The notes under the pieces: generated by a model
Database searches by the model: none
Seen by the model: only the letters and a program-made list of their open reading frames with translations
Told to the model about the DNA's origin: nothing
NCBI GenBank assembly: GCA_960531495.1
Contig: OY482846.1
Location: 46,623,474-46,687,473 of the forward strand
Origin: Zeus faber
Taxonomy: Eukaryota > Chordata > Actinopteri > Zeiformes > Zeidae
DNA length: 64,000 nucleotides
Direction: 5' to 3'
Program-made: the position numbers and the translations under genes
Shown: in pieces, positions 56,487-64,000 of the stretch
Layout of the letters: every line of letters starts with the position of its first letter
How positions within the stretch are numbered: the stretch's first letter is position 1

Positions 56487-56600
56487 TACAGTGGTACCTG
56501 GACTAACGACCGCACCTACTTACGACTAATCCAAGACACCCGCAGCGATAGTTGCCAAAATTCTTATTGACTTGTGACCGACTGCTCCAAGATACGAGCC
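56487..56600. mobile_element. DNA-transposon-end-like repeat fragment
   Basis: ACAGTGGTACCTGGACTAAC, CGACCGCACCTACTTACGAC and TCCAAGATACGAGCC resemble the 'cagtggtacctcgacttacga' end of a dispersed vertebrate DNA repeat. The family is not named with confidence. Confidence 0.4.
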
Positions 56601-58665
56601 TGGAAATTTGCAGTTGGCAAGTCAGCAGCCAGTCAGTGCTGTGTATTTTGTTTATTTTCATGATTTCATAGTTTCTCTTCCGCGCGACTTCATCTCCTTC
56701 CTTCCTTCGTTTTTTGATATCGTCTTGATTTTGTTTCTCATTAAAGCCCCGTAGGAAACACAGCGTCCCGTTCGTATCCTCTCAACTCGTGTAGCGGTTC
56801 GCCCCCAAACGAACGCAGAACAAACCAAACCGTTGAATTCCCCCAGTGCAAAGATTATTACACATCCGCGGCGGAGACAAAGTGCTTTGGATGAGGGTGC
56901 GGTTTCGGCGCCGCGGCGTTGTTTCGGCGACACAACAAGAGAAGGATGTAATTGATGTGTTGTGGTTAACAGAGTGTACGTGTGATTTTAATCTCCCCTC
57001 TCCTCGCCGGCCCATTTTCTCGTTGGGCCGGAAGCGTTTTCACAAACACGGATTACTCCATTAGCAGCAGCACTTTCAATATAAGGGACGGTTGCTCGGT
57101 AATTGTCCCCGTGTCCCTTTGGAAATTGAGAAATCCCCGCCGTCCCGCTCGCACCTGTGAGGCGCGGAGGTTTAATCGTTGTTTTCATTTTTGATTATCT
57201 TCTAACCGGGGTCGTGGGTACCACGCCGAGGTGTGATGGATGGCTGAGTCTCCTTCCCTTCTTAGTTTGAATGAAATCGCACAAAGCCAAAACGAGGATT
57301 CCAACGCCGCACCTTGAGGGCGCCGGCCGCTCTCGCCCTTGGCTGATTAAAAAAAGATCAGTTTGAATATCCGCTCGCCCATCTGCGGGGCGGGCGGCGG
57401 TCGGGCGGGCGGGGGGGCAGAAATGGGTCCAGCCGGGGTGGCAGCGGGCCACTTTTCGGGATTACAGCCTATTAAATGTATTCATCAGGCGGGGTCGGGA
57501 GAGCAAAGCTCCGCGCAACGCCGGTCTGTTGTAATTAAAGAGAAGTGATGATATCCTCGTGAATCGCCTTTCAACCGTTCTCCCGCCGTCCTGCCCGCTC
57601 CCCCTCCCTCCCTCCCTCCCTCCCTCGCCCCTCATGGGCTCCTGAAGGGTGTTTGAAATTATTCCCCGCCAGCATTGCACTCGATCAAGGTCAAGAAGGA
57701 TTCCGCCTTTCTTTTTTTTTTTTATTTTTTTTTTTAACGTTCCCCCTGGAAGCGCAGAGTGCCACGCCCCGCCGCACCGGCGAATGTCAACGAACGGCGA
57801 CGTGGTCCCCGGGGGCCCGGGAGCGTCCCCCGCCCCCCCCCCAAAAAAAACAAAAGGAACCTCAAGCGGAGGCTCTCCAGGTCTGTCGGAGGTGAAGTCG
57901 ACCTTTAAGGGCCGCGCCGGCATTGCCCGGGGCCGAGGAGCGGAGCGCGGGAAGACGCCGGGCGGCCGCTGACCTTCTCCTTCCGCGAGACGGAGCGGGG
58001 GGCCCGGCCCCCCGGTCCCAGACGAAAGCCATTACCCGGCATCGATTCCGCAGATGCAGATCAAAGGGGACTTCGGCGTCTGAGGAAGATTGAGACATCG
58101 ATTGCGGGAAGGAGCGATGGCGGAAAAAGCGTTTGGGAAGTCGAGGTCGGGGTTCGTTCTCATGCTCGTACGGTGACCTCGCGCATTTTTCAGATCGTCC
58201 AGATGTACACGAGATACAGATGTTAGATGTCGGACTCGTTGACTTTCTCAGCACCGACGGCGACGTCGTCGCCTTCAATGTACGGCCGGGTTCTACGGAG
58301 AAAGGAATTATGGGATGGACGGCCAACAGGGGTTAAATGTTGTCTTTTGTGTGTTGTGTTCAGGGGGTTCGGGGAGAAGTGGGTCGGTTGAGATCAAGAA
58401 CGGTGTCTATAATATATCATGCGCAACCACCCGGCCCAATCTCCTGAGGTCATCAGCGGTCCTGAGGTCATTCGTGGATATTCCAATGAATTACTCATTT
58501 TAACTTTGATATAATAACCGTCGGAAATGATGAGGGAACCCGCGATGACGTCGAAGCAGAACATCAAATCCCCGTCCTGAGAGGTCATCTTTCTGCCCAT
58601 CGAAAAGCCACCACAGGCACCTGAACGCTTCACCGCATACACTATACAAGACATTAATAAGTAAA
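56601..58665. other. No supported gene; GC-rich and pyrimidine-rich patches
   Basis: Alternating CpG-rich and AT-rich unique sequence. A short CCCT array lies at 57600-57626, a poly-T run at about 57711-57735, and a CpG-rich patch at 57740-58030. Frames such as 58133-58336 (67 codons) and 57862-58326 overlap on opposite strands and are unrecognised. 57440-57560 is a repeat-free block that could be conserved non-coding DNA. Confidence 0.4.
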
Positions 58666-58667
58666 AA

Positions 58668-58930
58668 AAATATATATATATATATAAATGAGGATCTCAT
58701 CTGACAAGGTCGGCCGAAGACTAGATCCTATAATTATATCGACCTAGTTTGAGTGCTCCCATGACAGCAAAAGCTATTAAACTTTGTAATTAAATTGATT
58801 TAAATTTAAATTTGTAATTTAAATTAATTGAAAATTTAGTCATGTAGACGGTCCCTAATACGTTGAAACAGCGAGGGGCTCTTGGCGCCGCCAATGTCTG
58901 TGAAGCAGCACCTCATTCGTCGGCCGCTCT
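58668..58930. repeat. Interspersed repeat family A, copy 2
   Basis: It begins with a short TA run, then GAAGACTAGATCCTATAATT, CGACCTAGTTTGAGTGCTCC, AAAGCTATTAAACTTTGTAA and GTCATGTAGACGGTCCCTAA, matching 10550-10860. This copy lacks the internal duplication and instead has a short ATTTAAATTTAAATTTG repeat. Confidence 0.75.
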
Positions 58931-59260
<330 letters not shown>

Positions 59261-59788
59261 TGTGAGTTCCAGGTAAGAAGTCACAGCAGCGGCCGGCACT
59301 GCAGCAAGTATAGCCACGATAAAATTCTTGTAAATGCGGAAGTAAATCACAAATCATCCTCCTTTTCCCGATTAGCCTAATTTAAATACAAATCAAACAA
59401 GGGAATTTAGTGAAAACAAATGCATATTAGTCCATATATTTTCATATATACACGCATTTTATTGGTCATAATTAAATGCAAAACGTACTGTATTGTAAAA
59501 AACTCACTTTGGTTGCTGTTTTTTATTTTTATTGCATTATCCATACACATATACACTATACCTATATCCATATACATGTAAATATACATATACAGTATCT
59601 ATATACATGTACATGTACATACATCCATATACATATATTTGATTACATTGCTTTTCATTGTGACTTGAACAACATGCCAAATTAGAAGCTAAGACGTGTT
59701 GAATGTGACTAAACTCAATGCAACGCAAAGCTTTTGGATTTCTGGATCAGGTCGATCGGAGGCGTGGTCCCCATGCAGAAATGCATTT
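59261..59788. other. AT-rich sequence with cryptic repeat
   Basis: 59540-59640 consists of CATATACA/TACATGTA words, a degenerate simple repeat. Nothing else was recognised. Confidence 0.5.
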
Positions 59789-59829
59789 AAAGTACCTGTA
59801 AAGTGAAAATAAACACTTCACAGGTACTT
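59789..59829. other. Short hairpin
   Basis: AAAGTACCTGTAAAGTG and CACTTCACAGGTACTTC are complementary at 15 of 17 positions around an 8-base A-rich loop. Confidence 0.8.
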
Positions 59830-60412
59830 CTGAGTTTGTCCTACCACAGAAAAATGTGTTATTAACCACCCAGCCAAATTTGAATGATAAAAAAAGTATA
59901 TAAAATGAGATTTTAAAAATTGCGGAAAAAAAAGGTGGTTCCCTCTGGAGACACCGAAACCATGCCCTATAGCGTTAAATGTATAGCTTTAGATGTTGTG
60001 CAGAAGCCAGTCCCGTGTCCTGAGTTTCGCACCTCAAAGCGCCGCCGTCTGACCGCAGGGCTCCCTGCTCTCTGCTGCCCCCTGCTGGCTCCTCCGCAGG
60101 CCCGGTCGGGGCTCCCCGGCCTGCTAGCATGAAGCTAGTGCTAATGCAACCAAACCCCACGCGGTCAAACCAACGGGACGGCGTCTCACTGTGCAACAGC
60201 ACGGGCGCCACGGTGAGTGCAGTGGGGGGAGCACCCGGAGGCGGCCACGGGATCCGTGCCAAGAGTTGGCATGAGTCCACGGTCCACCTGGACACGCCTT
60301 TCAACCCAAACCCTGGGCTGTTACCTGGAGAGAGAAAAAGTTAGAAGTTAGAAATCATGTCAATATTAGTCTCTAGAGTCTCGACAACATCGGGAGATGG
60401 ATCCATAGAGTC
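59830..60412. other. No gene seen
   Basis: 59990-60300 is GC-rich with a 109-codon minus frame that I cannot recognise. Confidence 0.45.
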
Positions 60413-60413
60413 C

Positions 60414-60480
60414 TGATACTGGTGGAGATCATGGGTTGATACTGGTGGAGACGGGACCTGATACTGGTGGAGATGTGATG
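60414..60480. repeat. 22-23-bp tandem repeat, three units
   Basis: TGATACTGGTGGAGA starts at 60414, 60437 and 60459. Confidence 0.9.
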
Positions 60481-60558
60481 GAGGTGAGAGTGAAAAAACT
60501 CTTGAAAACTCACACGTTAAAATGTTAATTTTTAGAATCCGTCCGAAATTGTTTGTTC

Positions 60559-60748
60559 GGGGATGGTAGCTCAGGAGGTAGAGCTGGTGGTCTAGTCATC
60601 TAAAGGTTGCTGGTTTGATCCCAGGCTCCTCCTGCTTGCATGCTGTAGTGTCCTTGAGCAAGACACTTAAACCCTGATGGCTGCGTCCGTCGGTGATTGA
60701 ACAATTGTAAGTCGCTTTGGATAAAAGTGCCTGCGTAATGTAATGTTT
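60559..60748 (+). mobile_element. tRNA-derived SINE, well-preserved copy
   Basis: The head GGTAGCTCAGGAGGTAGAGC resembles an A-box region, and GGTTTGATCCC (60612-60622) is the B-box of an internal RNA polymerase III promoter. The body has TGTCCTTGAGCAAGACACTT, and the tail TGTAAGTCGCTTTGGATAAA then AAGTGCCTGCGTAATGTAAT. This is the standard layout of a very common fish SINE. Older relatives are at 25440 and 28093. Confidence 0.85.
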
Positions 60749-62895
60749 TGATGTGTGTGTTTCAAATCACGATTTTAAATAACGTTGCCTTCCCTAAATC
60801 ATGTATTTTTCTTCCACAGCACTTTGTAACAGGTTGTGTTTGTTAAATGAACCCAGTTGCCATACAGGGGCCCGACCTGTTTGTTTTTCTGTCAAGTCCA
60901 TAAACGTTATCACAGCGTGTTCTTAATGTAGGACAAAATGAGTTTACACACAGACTACGCACAAAAGTTGCTTCTTAAAAATGTGTCTGACACCCGCGTT
61001 CATGCCTCAGTATCTTTTGCAGGAGACAAACACGCCTGGAGTGCCGGTGGCATTCCATCCATACAGCATAATGTGATTTAGGTTGAAGACTTAATAAGTA
61101 GAGTTAATGCATGCGGAAAAAACTGGGCGTAACCTAATAATGTGAAACCGCTCAGCGAAAGAAAAGAAAAAAGATGAATCCATGCCCGCATTAGACACAC
61201 AAGACTATTTCGCTTACTCTGCAATAACACAATAACAGCGTCAGACAATGGAGACAATAGGACATTCATCTTGGTGCCGGCCTAACTCGAAGGGCACAAC
61301 TCGCGAGGCATTCATCATCAGCGTGTGTGAGATGGTTGCCGTGCTCGCCTGGGTCTCTGCAATTCTGCTCCTACACCTCACTCCTTAGCTGCTGCAAGCG
61401 CTCGAAACCACAAACTCATCCACCTCCGGAGGCCGTCCACGCCGTCAGATCGGCCACGTCGTTGGCTGAAGCTGTGGATACTGGATCGATCGCGCGGGTT
61501 GACTCCCGATGATTGAAAATAGGGTCTGGGTTGGTTTCCCTGGAAGGGAGCTTTCGAATCCTGTGATGAATGGGTGAACCTTTTCAAACCATAACTGAGA
61601 GGCTGCGGTTGTGCTCTATTGACTTGCATTTTATGCAGTGGAGGCGGGGCCACTTCCATAGCCCTAAAAATGGATAAGAATTCAATAGAGCCAGAATACA
61701 AACCTGAATTCAATCTCAAAGTTATACTTGTTGTCATGAAGCCCGACTCCGAGGACCATTTCTGGTTTGAAGCAAGTCTTTTCTTTTGGCATTTCTGCAG
61801 AATAAACTGAGTTGAACACTTCAGAGCTAATCACACCGCGCCGCTATGGGCTTGTATGTCTTTTACGCGCAAGATTTTAATTTGATAATACCTTGAAGAT
61901 AGAAGGAAAATAGGAAAATGTGAGCACCGTGGACTAAAAAGGGAAAATGACGTTTTCAAAATGAACGGGGGACCTCGGAGCATCCTGGCCCCGCGACCAG
62001 GCGAGCTTTCTCACGTCACATATCTAGAAAGTGAAAACAATTGACATGTTTATCAATTCCGACTCCTGTCCCGGTTCTCGGTCAGCCCTGCATCATATCA
62101 CTGATCAGCTGCCGCAAACGGCGCTTCCATTTTTCTATTTGGTTATGAAAGGTCAAAACCAATCTCTTGGAGCGGTTGTGCATCAGTTATTCATGGTGTG
62201 TCGCAGCTCAAACTTGAACTGAATTGAACCCGGTGCGATTTCCCTGCAACCGGACAGGAAATGCAGTTCTCACAATCCTCTGTTGGAATGAGGAAAGGGA
62301 GTTTCTGGCTCCCCCCTCGCCAATGCCCGTGTGACTGCCCAATTCAGGATAAAGGCTGTGGAACTGTGTGAACTGTGACTGCAGATTTTTCCACGTTGGA
62401 ATCACTGGCTGTGGAAAGGTACTGAGAGAGGGAGAGAGAGAGAGGCTTGACTTGCCTGATTTATTTGATTATTTACAGAGACGTGAATCCTAATTGCTCA
62501 GTTTGCTCAACTGATCAATATTTTTAATGATTTAATCAATGCCAATCCATTGCTTTCCATCTAACATTATGTCCAGCTTGGGTAACCAAATCTTGCCGGG
62601 GATGCTAAGTATTCAAAGTATTGTTTCGAACCTATAAGGATTGGTATGATGCTCACGCTGTCTGGTCCCCACAGAGTTTTGTTTTTAATCTCGAGTGATG
62701 CCATTACTTGTTATTGGAGGGGAGTCTCCACATTTCTATCCACTTTTCATTACCTCTGGAGGACAGCACGATGGTCTTCACACGCTGCAGAGGTGTTCGA
62801 GTGAAGGAGGTTTTCGCAAACGCAGCAACCTTGAATCAGCAGGGCAGCAAACCTTGTCTGATGGAAATGAGAAATTAGAAATCTTTCATTTTTAA
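60749..62895. other. No gene seen
   Basis: Unique sequence. 61600-61670 carries GACTTGCATTTTATGCAGTG and GAGGCGGGGCCACTTCC, a phrase familiar from dispersed fish repeats but not assigned. The 119-codon minus frame (61378-61737) is unrecognised. 62424-62446 is a short GAGA run. Confidence 0.45.
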
Positions 62896-63210
62896 TGTGC
62901 GGTTTCGACCTGCCACGCGTCACACAGTGGCTTTTTCAGGGCCCTCCGGCACAGAGACACAGGGGACGGGGTTTCAGTCACACAGTTTATTGTAGAGAGT
63001 GGGCTAGTTGGAACAAGCCCAGCAGCAGATGGAAATGTGTCATGTCATGGGCTCCTATCCTATATAGTGAGTGTGGGGATGGGGGTTTTACCTGTTGCTT
63101 GTTAGACCAACCAACGGGCAACGGGTGTACAGCCACTCTGATCCTGGCTCCCCAATTATCTAGATCCATGTCAGGTGTGGCTGCTCAAACCACACCATCC
63201 CCACACCACA
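62896..63210 (+). mobile_element. LTR-like interspersed repeat, copy 4 of 4
   Basis: The best-preserved copy. TTTCAGGGCCCTCCGGCACA, GAGACACAGGGGACGGGG, TTTATTGTAGAGAGTGGGCT, GGAACAAGCCCAGCAGCAGA, TTTTACCTGTTGCTTGTTAG, ACCAACCAACGGGCAACGGG, GTGTGGCTGCTCAAACCACA and CCATCCCCACACCACA align with the other copies. No open frame spans it. Confidence 0.78.
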
Positions 63211-63764
63211 GTGTGCTTGTGCACATGCACATTCACACTGAGTGTCTATGGCTGGAGCCATGATATAACACTGCCCACAAAAATGCAAGCGAATGGAGGA
63301 CAGGCCAAACTATAGATTCTGAATATACATTCAATTTCACATTTCATATAATTTTATTATTATTGGTGCAGCGAGCTTATAGCGCCGCCGGGTCCTGATA
63401 GCCAGACGCTGCGGACAAAAGAGAGTGCATTGTTAAAGAGCAAACCTTCCTCAAGCCGATAAGAGTGAGGGACCGGGGGTTTATAAATACTCAAGGGAGA
63501 CAGATTCGCTGCCATTTTTTTTTTTTTTGATGCGTCTGTGCACGCCACACTTGATGTTGATTGCTCAAATTCTTGCCGGGCTGTAATTGCGTGACTCAAA
63601 CATTATTCAGACTAATCTGGAGTTTTGTCCGGCTTGGTTGGTTCGTGCCGCACCTGATGAAAAATGGCTCCTTCCGCATGAGTTCAGGGCATCTGGTATC
63701 TGCAACGGAGCAGTTGATAAAAACTACTTAAACGGATACCTGGGAAGTATTTCGTTTGTTGTCA
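63211..63764. other. No supported gene
   Basis: 63360-63500 is repeat-free and holds GATAAGAG...ATAAATACTC (63458-63492), echoing 25043-25072. A poly-T run lies at 63517-63528. Confidence 0.45.
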
Positions 63765-63915
63765 GGGTAGCAGCAGCAGTCGAGGAAAAAGTGAAGATGT
63801 TTGCTTTGAAAGGTAGTGGAGTAAAAAGTCCAAAGTCTCTGAAACAGAATCAACTCAAGTCAGTGTAGATGCTTGAGAAATGTACTTCAGTACAGGAGCA
63901 AAGTAGTTGTCGTGA
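63765..63915. mobile_element. Fragment of an AAGTAC-rich MITE
   Basis: GTAGTGGAGTAAAAAGTCCA, AACTCAAGTCAGTGTAGATG, CTTGAGAAATGTACTTCAGT and ACAGGAGCAAAGTAG recall a common fish hAT-type MITE built of 'ctcaagta...gtacttaagtac' words. The definitive CCACCACTG end is not seen. Confidence 0.45.
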
Positions 63916-64000
63916 AGGAGCATCCCCCGGACAGAAACCCCCCACTGTGTGTTACCTCACACGAAAGAATAAAATAATAAAACAGAGGAAACCTGATATT
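63916..64000. other. Window end, nothing recognised
   Basis: Short unique sequence ending in an A-rich stretch. Confidence 0.5.

Noticed and set aside
57862-58336. Opposing frames of 154 and 67 codons as possible exons
   Set aside because: No domain was recognised, they overlap on opposite strands, and splice signals are no better than chance.
60559-60640. tRNA gene
   Set aside because: The A-box/B-box head is fused to a SINE body and tail, and no complete cloverleaf can be drawn; the same layout recurs at 25.4 kb.

Overview
The window looks like non-coding, repeat-rich chromosomal DNA from a ray-finned (teleost) fish. The case rests on the mix of repeats: long CA/TG, GATA/CTAT, CCAT, CTGT and TTCC arrays, two different Tc1/mariner relics of types common in fish, a chromodomain Ty3/gypsy retrotransposon, hAT-derived pieces, an L2-like LINE 3' end, tRNA-headed SINEs, and LINE tails running into (ATCT)n. 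No ribosome-binding-site/operon organisation is present. I found no host protein-coding exon, rRNA, tRNA or CRISPR array that I could defend. Every open frame with recognisable protein similarity belongs to a transposable element, and almost all are broken.

Layout. 0-10 kb: simple repeats, GC-rich islands and a copy of an LTR-like repeat (8.4 kb). 10.5-11.3 kb: an interspersed repeat (family A, second copy at 58.7 kb) followed by a decayed retrotransposon gag/protease piece. 12-16.4 kb: two copies of a (TG)n-headed repeat (family B), one with a 91-bp tandem amplification, plus old repeat fragments. 18.1-19.0 kb: an internally deleted Tc1 element with both ends. 20.7-21.4 kb: an L2-like LINE tail split by an LTR-like insertion. 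22.1-24.5 kb: a fossil two-gene DNA transposon, with a THAP + DDE transposase on the minus strand converging on a YqaJ-type nuclease on the plus strand. 25-34 kb: SINEs, hAT-like MITEs and microsatellites. 34.2-37.65 kb: a young gypsy element with near-identical LTRs on the minus strand, lacking gag and protease and carrying one nonsense codon in integrase. 38.3-41.7 kb: a diverged repeat pair (family C). 42.6-43.0 kb: twelve CCAAT motifs at a 33-bp period. 44.3-45.3 kb: a second Tc1 relic. 46.4-46.8 kb: a 10-bp minisatellite. 49.8-50.9 kb: a decayed hAT transposase. 54.0-54.7 kb: a long palindrome next to a decayed open frame resembling a papain-like cysteine protease. 58.7-64 kb: repeat copies, a SINE, and a fourth LTR-like copy.

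The strongest discoveries are the THAP-transposase/YqaJ-nuclease fossil (22.1-24.5 kb), the phased CCAAT array (42.6-43.0 kb), the four-copy LTR-like family (one copy nested in the LINE with a 4-bp duplication), and the internally deleted but recent gypsy element. All family assignments come from reading translated motifs; no search was run.
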